From NCBI RefSeq assembly GCF_003149455.1, contig NZ_QFFK01000001.1, positions 124,001-188,000 on the forward strand: DNA of 64,000 nt, read 5' to 3'. The first letter of the stretch is position 1. The number at the start of each line of letters is the position of its first letter. Shown here in pieces: positions 25,334 through 34,000 of this stretch. Below the pieces are notes generated by a model, which was given only the letters and a program-made list of their open reading frames with translations, ran no database searches and had not been told where the DNA came from. The stretch is from Chitinophaga deserti (GTDB taxonomy: Bacteria; Bacteroidota; Bacteroidia; Chitinophagales; Chitinophagaceae). The translations under genes and the position numbers were made by a program.

Positions 25334-25591
25334 TTAAGCCGCCTGTTTGCTCATGATGAATTCTGCCATGGTCTGCACGCTCTGAAGGATCTTACGGCCT
25401 TCGCGCGGGTCTTCCACTTTAATCTTATAGTTCCTTTCCAGCAGCACCATCAATTCCAGCGAATCGATGCTGTCGAGCCCAAGACCTTCGCCGAACAGGG
25501 GAGCATTGTCGTCAATGTCTTCCGGTTTGGTGTCCTGCAGGTTGAGGGCTTCGATGATCTGCTGTTTGAGTTTCAGTTTTAATGCTTCCAT
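25334..25591 (-). CDS. Acyl carrier protein
   Basis: The 85-residue acidic helical protein has the phosphopantetheine site Ser41 in LGLDSIDSLELMVLL. It sits between the ABC permease and ketosynthase genes, so it is dedicated to this pathway rather than being the housekeeping AcpP. It would carry chains built by the ketosynthase and hand them to DarB or the BtrH-like protein. Confidence 0.93.
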   Translation of the reverse strand: MEALKLKLKQQIIEALNLQDTKPEDIDDNAPLFGEGLGLDSIDSLELMVLLERNYKIKVEDPREGRKILQSVQTMAEFIMSKQAA

Positions 25592-25669
25592 GTTGTTGTA
25601 GGTTTTACGCCAGTGGCGTATTCCGGGGGAGTAAAATTAGTTGTTTTACCGTTGTTATGAAAATTGTTC

Positions 25670-26962
25670 TTATCCGATCCTCCGCTGTTCCACCATGGCG
25701 GCTATTACCAGCATGGCTCCGCCGCAGCAAAGCAGTTTCGCCAGATCAGGTAAAACATACCGGATATGGCCGTTGCGGAGGTAAACATCGTTAATGGCAT
25801 CCAGCCCCCAGCTCAGGGGCGAGAGCCGGCCGATGTGCTGCATTGCTTCCGGCATGATTTCCAGCGGTATCCAGATGCCGCCGATGGCGCTGAGGATCAC
25901 GATGCTCACCGCTCCAAAGTTCAGCGCCTGGTTGGGCGTTTTGAATACCGAACCGATGAGTATCCCGTAAGCTGTAGCCGTTACGCCGATACTGGCCGCC
26001 ACGAGGAAACCCGCCAGATGATCGACCCCCAGCTGGAGCTTCGGTAAGCCCAGCAAGGGCAGCAGGTAAAGGCCTACCATAATCATCAGGTAGAACTGTA
26101 CAATGCATATGCCGACAAAAAACAGCAGTTTACCCGACAGTACAGACAGGTAATTACCTGGGATCAGCTTCATCCGCACCAGGCTGCCATCTTCCCGCTC
26201 ACGGATCATATTGCCCGCGATGGGGATTACGATGAAGAACATGGCGAAAATGCTCCATGCCGGCACGTTGTGTTGTACGGAGTTGGAGATGACATCTATC
26301 TGCTTCCCTTCCCCCACGCTTGTTTCACGGAGTGCCACAGCTTTGAGGCGGATGGCGGGGAATGTATCCTGCTGCAGGCTGTCGCGGTTGCGGAGCTGCA
26401 GCTGGATGCGCTCCAGCAGCAGATCGGTTTCCACCTGCGTGAGGAAATTATCCAATGCCTGATGGATCGCGCTTTTGAATGCTTTCTTTGCCGCAGGGTC
26501 GAAATACAGCTGTACAGCCAGCGAATCATTGGACAGGGCTTTTACCGGTAATTGCGCCGGCAGGCCCATCCGCTTCGAAATATCATTTACAATCTTATTG
26601 GCGTTACTGACGATTTCCGCCGTTGCGCCTTTAGGGATGGTGATGCTGATTTTATACTTCCCTTCGGCCACCATCTTCTTAGCTGCTTCTTCCGTCACGG
26701 GCTGACCGTTGAGGGAATCGATCACTTTAAACTGTCCGCCGGTCTGGAGGCCTTCGCGGATATATCGGCCGAGGCGGCCCTGGTCTTTATCGACGGTGAG
26801 GATATCGAACTGCACTTCCTGATAATCGCGGAAGGGAGCATCCTGTATGAGGGCCATCACGGTGATGAGCACGAGGGGCATGGCAAAAAGCAGCGCCAGC
26901 CCGGCTTTATCGCGCCGCAGCAGTAACCATTCTTTCCGTATCGTGGCGATGATCCTTAACAT
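25670..26962 (-). CDS. ABC-2 type transporter permease
   Basis: The 430-residue membrane protein has one N-terminal helix (about 20-40), a large soluble loop (about 50-220) and about five or six helices in the C-terminal half (WSIFAMFFIVIPIAGNMI onward). This is the layout of ABC-2 exporters. It starts 12 bp after the ATPase gene, its partner. In this block the pair could move the pigment or its precursor to the outer membrane; substrate is inferred from context only. Confidence 0.88.
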   Translation of the reverse strand: MLRIIATIRKEWLLLRRDKAGLALLFAMPLVLITVMALIQDAPFRDYQEVQFDILTVDKDQGRLGRYIREGLQTGGQFKVIDSLNGQPVTEEAAKKMVAEGKYKISITIPKGATAEIVSNANKIVNDISKRMGLPAQLPVKALSNDSLAVQLYFDPAAKKAFKSAIHQALDNFLTQVETDLLLERIQLQLRNRDSLQQDTFPAIRLKAVALRETSVGEGKQIDVISNSVQHNVPAWSIFAMFFIVIPIAGNMIREREDGSLVRMKLIPGNYLSVLSGKLLFFVGICIVQFYLMIMVGLYLLPLLGLPKLQLGVDHLAGFLVAASIGVTATAYGILIGSVFKTPNQALNFGAVSIVILSAIGGIWIPLEIMPEAMQHIGRLSPLSWGLDAINDVYLRNGHIRYVLPDLAKLLCCGGAMLVIAAMVEQRRIG

Positions 26963-26974
26963 GTTGTTGTTGCT

Positions 26975-27721
26975 TTAATCCCGTACGGCATGGCCGGTGT
27001 AATGGAGGAACACGTCTTCCAGGTTACGGCAATGACCGTGGCGGCCTATCAGTTCCGTCGGGGCGCCCTGGGTAACCAGTTTACCTTCGTCTATGATAGC
27101 CACTTCTTCACAGATCTGTTCGGCTTCTTCGAGCAGGTGCGAGGTGTAAATGACGCTGTTACCTTTCGCATTATATTCCCGCAGGAACTGCAGGATCATG
27201 GAGCGTGACTGTACATCCACCCCTGCGGTAGGCTCGTCGAGTACCAGCAGCTTTGGCTCGTGCAGGATGGAAGCGATGATATTGGCACGCCTTTTCATCC
27301 CGCCAGAAAACCTGCCTGTTTCTTTATGCGCAGCTTTTTCCAGTCCGAATGCTTCGAGGTGCTGCATGATCTTTTCCCGGAGCGGGCGGCCGCTGAAACC
27401 GTACAGGTTACCGAAGTAACGGAGGTTTTCATATGCGGTGAGCTGCGGGAAAAGTGCGATCTGCTGGGGCACCACGCCGATGGTCCGTTTTATTGCCTCG
27501 CGGTTGGCTGGTGTTTGCGGGATACCGAATATTTCAGCTGTACCGCCTGAAGGCTCTACCAGTCCGCAAAGGATGGAGATGGTAGTGGTTTTGCCGGCGC
27601 CGTTAGGCCCCAGCAGCCCAGCAATAGTGCCTTCTGCGAAAGTGCATGAAAGCCCCTGCAGGCTGGGCGTTAAGGCCCCTGCATAGGTTTTCTGCAGATC
27701 TTTCACGGCAATACTGTTCAC
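26975..27721 (-). CDS. ABC transporter ATP-binding protein
   Basis: The 248-residue nucleotide-binding subunit has Walker A GPNGAGKTT (38-46), the signature FSGGMKRRA, Walker B LLVLDEPTAGVD and the switch histidine in IYTSHLLEEAE. The class is the drug/lipid/pigment export type (DrrA/NatA-like). It is 4 bp after the BtrH-like gene and 12 bp before its permease. Confidence 0.94.
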   Translation of the reverse strand: MNSIAVKDLQKTYAGALTPSLQGLSCTFAEGTIAGLLGPNGAGKTTTISILCGLVEPSGGTAEIFGIPQTPANREAIKRTIGVVPQQIALFPQLTAYENLRYFGNLYGFSGRPLREKIMQHLEAFGLEKAAHKETGRFSGGMKRRANIIASILHEPKLLVLDEPTAGVDVQSRSMILQFLREYNAKGNSVIYTSHLLEEAEQICEEVAIIDEGKLVTQGAPTELIGRHGHCRNLEDVFLHYTGHAVRD

Positions 27722-27725
27722 GTCC

Positions 27726-28724
27726 TCAGAGTTTTACGGTGGATAAACGGCGGAATACTTTTTCTTCTTCATCTGCGATCTGCAGGAGCATTTTGCTCAG
27801 TTCGCCATACGACATGTTATCGGCAGCGCGTGCTTTACATACACGGCCGGCAGCGAATGCGAAGTTACGCCAGCCGTCGCCAACGGATGTCAGCTCACGG
27901 CCAATGTCTTTCAGCTCCTGGCGGTTCAGCAGTGTACCTGCTTCCTGGAGGAAAGCGGCGTACATAAAGCGGAAGCCTGCGCCGCCGGTACCTATTTCTT
28001 CCTGCATGCGGATTACGTTACCGAGGTAAAGTGCCGCGCGGCGGTCGCCCAGTTTAGCGGGGTAATCCTTCATCCTGTTGGCGAGGAAGCGGATGCCTTT
28101 TACGCCGAACATGGGGATGGGGATTTTCAGCATGTAATGGCATGCCTGAGCAATGCCTGCTTTTACCGGTTCCCGGAAGTCTACTTCCTGCGGAACGTTC
28201 ACGGGGTAATACATTTTCCCTTTCGGTGCCGGAAAGCCTTTGGCGAATCGGGCACGGATGAGGTTTTCGGTGTCTATGCGGGTAACGGTGTCCATGATAG
28301 GATCGCTGACGAGGTAATCGTCGCCTTCCTTACCATAAATCACGAGGTTATGTGCGTTGAAGTGGAAGCGGTATGATTCCGGGAAATATGGCAAGTAGTA
28401 CACGCTGGACTGCATCCCTACGGGCACCCCCTCTTCAAGGAGCTGGTCGAGGGCTTTCATGGCTTTATCCACGCTGCTGAATTTGCGCGATTCCATTTCC
28501 ACTCCGAGCCTTTTACAGGCACGTGAGAAGATGGCTCCGGGCCAGATGCGGTAGGTGGTGCCAGGCACGCCGTTCACCTTCACAAAAGGCAGGTGGCCGA
28601 AGAAGATGCCGGCACCGATGCCGAAGGCCATGGGTTCACTGATGTGGAGACCATAATGACCGAAGAGGTTGGATATTACGCCGCTTTCGCAGTGTGCGGT
28701 TTGCGTGTGACTGAATTGTGTCAT
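27726..28724 (-). CDS. BtrH N-terminal domain protein, probable acyltransferase
   Basis: The 332-residue protein begins with a BtrH/C39-peptidase-like domain; Cys12 in TAHCESGVISNLF is the likely nucleophile, and FHFNAHNLVIYGKEGDDYLVSDP supplies the His/Asp part of a cysteine-protease-like triad. BtrH moves an acyl group from an ACP to an amine in butirosin synthesis. Homologues are regular members of flexirubin/dialkylresorcinol blocks. Here the donor could be the ACP at 25334-25591. The acceptor is unknown. Confidence 0.8.
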   Translation of the reverse strand: MTQFSHTQTAHCESGVISNLFGHYGLHISEPMAFGIGAGIFFGHLPFVKVNGVPGTTYRIWPGAIFSRACKRLGVEMESRKFSSVDKAMKALDQLLEEGVPVGMQSSVYYLPYFPESYRFHFNAHNLVIYGKEGDDYLVSDPIMDTVTRIDTENLIRARFAKGFPAPKGKMYYPVNVPQEVDFREPVKAGIAQACHYMLKIPIPMFGVKGIRFLANRMKDYPAKLGDRRAALYLGNVIRMQEEIGTGGAGFRFMYAAFLQEAGTLLNRQELKDIGRELTSVGDGWRNFAFAAGRVCKARAADNMSYGELSKMLLQIADEEEKVFRRLSTVKL

Positions 28725-28733
28725 GTCTGTTTG

Positions 28734-29156
28734 TTATGCTGGGCGCTTGAAAGGCAGCAGTTCGCCACTGCGGAGTGTTTGAAAAGGAATGCCGAAAATT
28801 TCCGCGTAGCGGGCAATCATATTATCGCTGAGGCCTTTGAACACACCCGGTTTCATATGCCGCTTTACCTGCCATTGAAACTTACCGGCTTTGAGGGCCA
28901 GCAGTGGCAGATCAAGCAGGGTGCGTTCCATATAGTAGGCTATGGGGCTTAGTTCACCGGCATCTACCTTTGCTTTGGTATTGGCCACGCGCTGTTCCAC
29001 TTCATCCCAGGCCTGGCTCAGGGCTACGTTTTCCGGTTCCCAGCCGATGCTGGTGGCGGTGGTGTAGTCGCCAGACTGGTCTACTGCATAAAATAGTTGC
29101 CTGAATGTACCTTTATGCAGGTTGTCGCCATCCTGCGGAACTTCATCTTTTTTCAT
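28734..29156 (-). CDS. Conserved hypothetical protein of the dialkylresorcinol block
   Basis: The 140-residue soluble protein has no domain I can name. It is mostly helical with conserved-looking stretches GWEPENVALSQAWDEVEQRV and AYYMERTLLDLPLLALKAGKFQWQVKRHMKPG. It has no signal peptide. It lies between darB and the BtrH-like gene, 9 bp before the latter, so it is very likely part of the pathway. The 119-bp leader upstream holds strong hairpins. Confidence 0.75.
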   Translation of the reverse strand: MKKDEVPQDGDNLHKGTFRQLFYAVDQSGDYTTATSIGWEPENVALSQAWDEVEQRVANTKAKVDAGELSPIAYYMERTLLDLPLLALKAGKFQWQVKRHMKPGVFKGLSDNMIARYAEIFGIPFQTLRSGELLPFKRPA

Positions 29157-29176
29157 GATTGTGCAGTTTTAGGGTT

Positions 29177-29244
29177 GGGGGAACAGCCCCCTGTTATTAT
29201 TTAGAAATGCAGCAGGCACCGGTTTTTTCCGGCGGCTGCTGCAT
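29177..29244 (-). other. Intra-operon hairpins between darB and the downstream genes
   Basis: ATGCAGCAG (29207-29215) pairs with CTGCTGCAT (29236-29244), and inner CCGG pairs with CCGG, giving 14 of 16 pairs around a T6 loop. Nearer the next gene, GGGGG-AACAG-CCCCC and AACAG-CCCC-CTGTT (29177-29195) are overlapping, mutually exclusive hairpins. No T-run follows on the minus strand, so this is not a standard terminator. It may process, stabilise or attenuate the transcript. Confidence 0.5.
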
Positions 29245-29275
29245 GGAAAATCGTTTTTTGCACGGGCAAAAGAGA

Positions 29276-30412
29276 TCAGACAACAGTGATGTGTGCGTAT
29301 GCATAGGAGAAGCGTGCGCTTTCCGGTACCATCATCACGATTGTATCTCCTTTCTTCAGTTTGTCCTGATTCAGCAGTTCTTCCAGCATGAAATACGGGG
29401 AAGCTGTGCCAACGTTACCTACGCGGGTGAGGTTGGTGAACCATTTCTCCTGGGGTACGTAGCAGTTCACCCGGGCGATCTCTTCATCGATTTTCATACG
29501 GAAGAATTCAGAAGAGAGGTGCGGGAGGAACCAGGTAAGCTTATCCAGGTCGATGTTATGTTTTTCTACCAGCTCTTTCCACATTTGTGCACCGGAGGGC
29601 ACAATGTTTTTACCGAGCAGGCGGGTATCCTGTTTGAAAGAGAATACGCTGTTGGCAGCCCATTCTTCGGGCGTCATGTCGGTCCAGCCTTTGGTGGAAC
29701 CATCTTCGTTTTTAACGGCGCCTGCGTACATGCAGGTTTCCAGTTCATGGGCGTAAGAGGCGATCTCTACCCAGTCTACCCGCAGGCTGAGCCCATCTTC
29801 GTTAGGCTTATCCTGGAAAAGGGCGGCGCTGGCACCATCGGAGAGCATCCAGCGGAGGAAGTCTTTTTCAAAAGCGATAATGGGATTATCGGTGAGCGAC
29901 TTCAGGTTTTCTGTTTCCGGCTCAAAGTTGCGGGAGAGCAGCCAGGCGGAGAATTTCTCTGAGCCTGTGGCTACCGCGTTGGCAGCGCTGCCGCATTTAA
30001 CGGCCATCCACGCGTATTTGAATGCCTGCATACCGGCAGCACAGGCGCCGGTGGCAGCTACGATCTCTACGGGCTGGCATTTCAGGATGCCGTGAACCAT
30101 GGCGGCATGGTTGGGCAACAGCTGGTCGGGGCTGGTGGTGCCGCAGGCCAGAAGCTGCATATTGCTGATGGGAAATTTATCGTCGAACAGGTTTTCCACG
30201 GCTTTGGCAGTCATTTCTGCGTTGGTGTGGGTGCTTTTTCCTTCTTTGTTCTGTGCGTAGTATCGTGTCTTGATCTTATTGTTTCCCAGGATGATATTAC
30301 GTGCCCGGGAAGGCTTACCATCCACCATACCGAGGATGCTTTCCATTTCGTCATTCGCTACTGGCTCGTTCGGCAAAAATTTGGAGAGCCTCGTTATATA
30401 TACTTCTTTCAT
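29276..30412 (-). CDS. darB: 3-oxoacyl-ACP synthase III family protein, DarB-like
   Basis: The 378-residue FabH-type enzyme has Cys124 in VAATGACAAGMQAF, a His in WFLPHLSSEFF and an Asn in RVGNVGTASPYFML, the complete Cys-His-Asn triad. DarB joins two acyl units into a cyclic diketone precursor of 2,5-dialkylresorcinol, which DarA then aromatises. The gene directly follows darA, the arrangement known for these pathways. Exact acyl substrates cannot be read from sequence. Confidence 0.85.
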   Translation of the reverse strand: MKEVYITRLSKFLPNEPVANDEMESILGMVDGKPSRARNIILGNNKIKTRYYAQNKEGKSTHTNAEMTAKAVENLFDDKFPISNMQLLACGTTSPDQLLPNHAAMVHGILKCQPVEIVAATGACAAGMQAFKYAWMAVKCGSAANAVATGSEKFSAWLLSRNFEPETENLKSLTDNPIIAFEKDFLRWMLSDGASAALFQDKPNEDGLSLRVDWVEIASYAHELETCMYAGAVKNEDGSTKGWTDMTPEEWAANSVFSFKQDTRLLGKNIVPSGAQMWKELVEKHNIDLDKLTWFLPHLSSEFFRMKIDEEIARVNCYVPQEKWFTNLTRVGNVGTASPYFMLEELLNQDKLKKGDTIVMMVPESARFSYAYAHITVV

Positions 30413-30521
30413 CGCAGTGAGTTGTCCTTTTTGTCGATCTGAAGAAACGGTGCTTCCGGGGCACCGCAGTCATTTCAGGGTTGTTTTTAAGTGATTAAGC
30501 GGCCGTAAATATAGAATTTTA

Positions 30522-31448
30522 TCAGTTTTCGCGTAGCTGTATTCCTTTGTAATATGTTACATCGCTGTTAAGTTGCTTCTTTGCCAGTGTGAGCTTAAGC
30601 CATCCGGCAATGGTAGTAAAAGGCGTCAGGATGGGAATGGCGGCCAGCAGGATCACGCGGTACATGGTAACGCGGCCCTGGCGGGCGGGGCTTCCCGGCT
30701 CTCCGGCAGCGCTGATATAGTTGGCCCAGAATCGGAAAGGCTTAACGCCTCTCATTTCGAGCACTATCAGGCCGGGGTCTACTTCCACGCTGTTGAGAGC
30801 GAGCAGTTCCGAATGCAGCCTGCTGAAATCCTTCTTCCCAAGTGCCTCACCGATGGGAGCCGCAAACCGGGACGATTCCACGATTTCCTTTTCCTGCACA
30901 CCGGCCGGGGGAAATATAAAAAATGCATCTTTCTTTCCTTTGGTAGCCCAACGGAGGATGGTGATGAGCGATACGAGATTGGGGTGCTTGTCTACCAGCG
31001 CAATATGCCCGGCCAGCTGTGCACCGGCGGCCTGGAGGTAGCGTTTTACTTTCTCCTGCGCGTTGATCCACATATTACGGCATCCCAGGAGTGTAACCAC
31101 GGGCTTCCCTTTCAGCAGGCGCTTCCCTTCTTCGCTTTGCAGAAAAGCGGCGATGGGCTGCGACGGTGAGAGGAACCAGGGCTGGTAAGCGAGTAATACC
31201 AGATCATAGTGTGCTCCGGGATCAGTTTTCAGAGGTTGGATGGCTTTAGGCCTGCCCAGTACAGTTTCCGGCATAGTGTCGAAGAAACGCTGTTTGGGCC
31301 AGGGGAAAGGAAAATCCTCTACCGGCTCAATTTCCTCGAACGTTATTTCCGCCTTGCCCTGCAAAGGCGCTAACACATGATCTATTATTCTCTTTAGCTG
31401 GCCCGTTTGGGTGTAATACACCACTAATATCTTGGGAAGTTGACTCAT
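30522..31448 (-). CDS. darA: Dialkylresorcinol condensing enzyme DarA-like, flavodoxin-type
   Basis: The 308-residue protein begins with a flavodoxin-like fold (KILVVYYTQTGQLKRIIDHV, residues 5-24) and ends with a membrane-spanning segment (YRVILLAAIPILTPFTTIAGW). DarA-type enzymes aromatise the DarB product to the dialkylresorcinol. I set the start at MSQLPK (31448) because the longer frame adds 14 residues that include the promoter element at 31480-31487 and is not family-like. It is the first gene of the leftward block. Confidence 0.85.
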   Translation of the reverse strand: MSQLPKILVVYYTQTGQLKRIIDHVLAPLQGKAEITFEEIEPVEDFPFPWPKQRFFDTMPETVLGRPKAIQPLKTDPGAHYDLVLLAYQPWFLSPSQPIAAFLQSEEGKRLLKGKPVVTLLGCRNMWINAQEKVKRYLQAAGAQLAGHIALVDKHPNLVSLITILRWATKGKKDAFFIFPPAGVQEKEIVESSRFAAPIGEALGKKDFSRLHSELLALNSVEVDPGLIVLEMRGVKPFRFWANYISAAGEPGSPARQGRVTMYRVILLAAIPILTPFTTIAGWLKLTLAKKQLNSDVTYYKGIQLREN

Positions 31449-31479
31449 ATACGGCAGTCGTATGTTCAAATAAAACCTG

Positions 31480-31487
31480 CAAACATA
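31480..31487 (-). promoter_or_regulatory. Candidate -7 element of the darA operon
   Basis: On the minus strand this reads TATGTTTG, a full TAnnTTTG match, 31 bases before the darA ATG and just after the GIN lipoprotein stop. No good -33 is seen. It suggests the darA block has its own promoter. Confidence 0.45.
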
Positions 31488-31505
31488 CAAAAGTTTTTCA
31501 ATTTG

Positions 31506-32219
31506 TTATCGCTTCTGGACGGTGCCTGAACCCATTTTACTCACGTTCATGGCAGGCTCTCCTTTATAATAAACGTTGCCAGACCCTACAATATTGGCGG
31601 AGAGGGAACGGCTGGCATGCAGCTTCACGTCGCCGCTGCCGGCAATGCTTACTTCGGCGGTTTCCGCTAGCAGGTCGGAGGCATCACAATTACCGCTGCC
31701 TGCGATGTCTACATTCAGCTCACGGGTCTCCCCTTTTACATCGGCATTACCGGAACCTGCAATGTTTACACGAATGGCGGGGGCGCTGAATCCGGCTTCG
31801 ATATCGCCGCTGCCGGCAACGCTCAGCTCTACCGGCTCGGCGGAGGCATAATGGCTTTCCACTTTAATATCGCCAGAACCTGCCAGTTCTACCTCCCGGA
31901 GGGTTTCAGTGGCGAGGAACACCTTAATATCTTTATGGGTGCGGATATTGACATTGTTTTTGAACCGTACCCGCAGCACATCACCGTCTTCTTCCAGTTC
32001 GATGAGGGGTAGGATATTATCTTCGGCCTCCACTTTGGCGCTGCCGCCGGTGCCTTTGGTAATATATACATCCATGGATCCCTGAACGTGTATCCGGGAA
32101 AAATTCCTGACCTGACGGGATTCAGTGGCTACGCGGCCGCTTCCGTTAACCTGGTCGCAGGCCATCCAGAATGGCATTGCAGCCAGGAGGAAAGCCAGCA
32201 TGGTGAATTGCGTTTTCAT
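31506..32219 (-). CDS. GIN-domain (DUF2807) lipoprotein
   Basis: The 237-residue protein has a lipoprotein signal (about 1-21, lipid Cys in FWMACDQ). The rest is a right-handed beta-helix-like GIN domain in which the turn motif AGSGD/AGSGN recurs about eight times at regular steps. Such proteins are abundant in Bacteroidetes envelopes, with no known biochemical activity. It lies 57 bp upstream of darA in the same orientation, but the -7 element in between argues that it is a separate unit. Confidence 0.85.
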   Translation of the reverse strand: MKTQFTMLAFLLAAMPFWMACDQVNGSGRVATESRQVRNFSRIHVQGSMDVYITKGTGGSAKVEAEDNILPLIELEEDGDVLRVRFKNNVNIRTHKDIKVFLATETLREVELAGSGDIKVESHYASAEPVELSVAGSGDIEAGFSAPAIRVNIAGSGNADVKGETRELNVDIAGSGNCDASDLLAETAEVSIAGSGDVKLHASRSLSANIVGSGNVYYKGEPAMNVSKMGSGTVQKR

Positions 32220-32341
32220 ACAGCAGTTGATTTAGAACGAGGGTTATGGGCGAAAAATACGATAAAATATTCAGAACGCACGGCCCGGGGTAATTTCGGG
32301 CGAATCTGGCGGAAAGCAAAATCCGAAGTCCGAAATTCCTT

Positions 32342-32349
32342 TATCTTTG
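32342..32349 (+). promoter_or_regulatory. -7 element of guaA, near-leaderless
   Basis: TATCTTTG matches TAnnTTTG and ends only 7 bases before the guaA ATG. Transcription should therefore start at or within a few bases of the start codon. Confidence 0.6.
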
Positions 32350-32356
32350 CACCACC

Positions 32357-33895
32357 ATGACAGAAAAGATCCTGATCCTCGATTTCGGATCCCAATACAC
32401 GCAACTGATTGCACGTTGCATCCGGGAACTGAATACTTATTGTGAAATACAGCCATGTAACAAGCCCATAGAGTGGGACGACAGTATCAAAGGCATTATT
32501 CTTTCCGGCTCTCCCTTCTCCGTTAACGATCCGCTGGCACCAGTGGTAGATATTGCCGCCATGGGCGAGCGCGTTCCGGTATTAGGCGTATGCTACGGAG
32601 CACAGCTGATGGCCAAAGTATTTGGCGGTGAAGTAGCCAAGAGCAGCACCCGCGAATACGGCCGTGCTTTCCTCGAGCATTCCGACAAGGAAGAACCCCT
32701 CTTTTACGACGTAAACCTGAAAAGCCAGGTGTGGATGAGCCATGCGGACACGATTGTTCGTTTGCCTGAAGTGTTCACCCCTATCGCACATACCGATAAT
32801 ATTCCGGTGGCGGCCTTCAAAAGCCTCACCCTCGCCAAGCACCCCATCCATGCTGTGCAGTTCCACCCTGAGGTAACGCACTCCATCGAAGGCAAGCAGA
32901 TCCTCCGCAACTTCCTCGTTCATATCTGTGGTATGCACCAGGAATGGACGCCGGCCGCTTTCGTTCAGGAAACCGTAGCCCGCATCAAAGAGCAGGTAGG
33001 CGACCAGAAAGTGGTAATGGCCCTCAGCGGCGGGGTAGACTCTACCGTGGCTGCCGAGCTGATCCACAAAGCCATCGGCTCCAACCTGTACTGCGTGTTC
33101 GTAGACAACGGGCTGCTGCGCAAAAACGAATTCGAAACCGTACTGGATTCCTATAAACACATGGGTCTCAACGTAAAAGGTGTTAACGCAAAAGACCTCT
33201 TCTACGGCGAGCTCAAAGGTGTATCCGATCCAGAACAAAAACGGAAGATCATCGGCCGCCTCTTCATCGAGGTATTCCAGCAGGAATCTAAAGAGTTGAA
33301 AGACATTAAGTTCCTCGGCCAGGGCACCATCTACCCGGATGTGATCGAATCTGTTTCCGTTAACGGCCCCTCCGCTACTATCAAATCCCACCACAACGTG
33401 GGCGGCCTTCCTGAAAAGATGAACATGGGCCTGGTAGAACCGCTGCGCTTCCTCTTTAAAGATGAAGTACGCCGCGTAGGTAAGGAAATCGGCATCAGCG
33501 ACATCTTCCTCGCCCGCCACCCCTTCCCCGGTCCCGGTCTTGCTATCCGCATCCTCGGAGAAATCACCCCTGAAAAGGTGGACATGCTCCAGGAAGCCGA
33601 CGCCGTATACATCGATCTGCTGAAGGAAATGAACCTTTACAACCAGGTATGGCAGGCAGGTACCATCCTCCTCCCCGTACAAAGCGTTGGGGTTATGGGC
33701 GACGAGCGTACCTACGAGTTCACCGTAGCGCTCCGTGCAGTTACTTCTACAGACGGGATGACGGCCGACTGGGCTCACCTCCCTTACGAGTTCCTCGCCA
33801 AAGTATCGAACGACATTATCAATAAAGTGAAAGGCATCAACCGTGTGGTGTACGACATCAGCTCCAAACCACCGGCAACGATAGAATGGGAATAG
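32357..33895 (+). CDS. guaA: GMP synthase (glutamine-hydrolysing)
   Basis: The 512-residue enzyme converts XMP to GMP using glutamine and ATP. The N-terminal class I amidotransferase has nucleophile Cys79 in LGVCYGAQL and His/Glu in [10 protein letters not shown]. The ATP-pyrophosphatase domain has the PP-loop [10 protein letters not shown]. The C-terminal dimerisation domain is complete, ending PPATIEWE, the family's usual tail. It is a single-gene unit with a promoter very close to the ATG and a hairpin terminator. Confidence 0.98.
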   Translation: MTEKILILDFGSQYTQLIARCIRELNTYCEIQPCNKPIEWDDSIKGIILSGSPFSVNDPLAPVVDIAAMGERVPVLGVCYGAQLMAKVFGGEVAKSSTREYGRAFLEHSDKEEPLFYDVNLKSQVWMSHADTIVRLPEVFTPIAHTDNIPVAAFKSLTLAKHPIHAVQFHPEVTHSIEGKQILRNFLVHICGMHQEWTPAAFVQETVARIKEQVGDQKVVMALSGGVDSTVAAELIHKAIGSNLYCVFVDNGLLRKNEFETVLDSYKHMGLNVKGVNAKDLFYGELKGVSDPEQKRKIIGRLFIEVFQQESKELKDIKFLGQGTIYPDVIESVSVNGPSATIKSHHNVGGLPEKMNMGLVEPLRFLFKDEVRRVGKEIGISDIFLARHPFPGPGLAIRILGEITPEKVDMLQEADAVYIDLLKEMNLYNQVWQAGTILLPVQSVGVMGDERTYEFTVALRAVTSTDGMTADWAHLPYEFLAKVSNDIINKVKGINRVVYDISSKPPATIEWE

Positions 33896-33916
33896 TTTCC
33901 CCGAAGAAATGAGCAG

Positions 33917-33968
33917 TTACGAATTACGGATGAACAATTTTATTCATTTGTAATTCGTAATTGTTTTT
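33917..33968 (+). terminator. Terminator of guaA
   Basis: TTACGAATTAC pairs with GTAATTCGTAA, an inner GATGAA/TTCATT segment extends it, and TTGTTTTT follows, 21 bases after the stop. Confidence 0.7.
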
Positions 33969-34000
33969 ATCCATGGAATGATTTTTGCAAATTTGGCCTC

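Noticed and set aside
31449-31490. Upstream extension of DarA (14 extra residues)
   Set aside because: It overlaps the likely promoter element and does not resemble the start of a flavodoxin fold.
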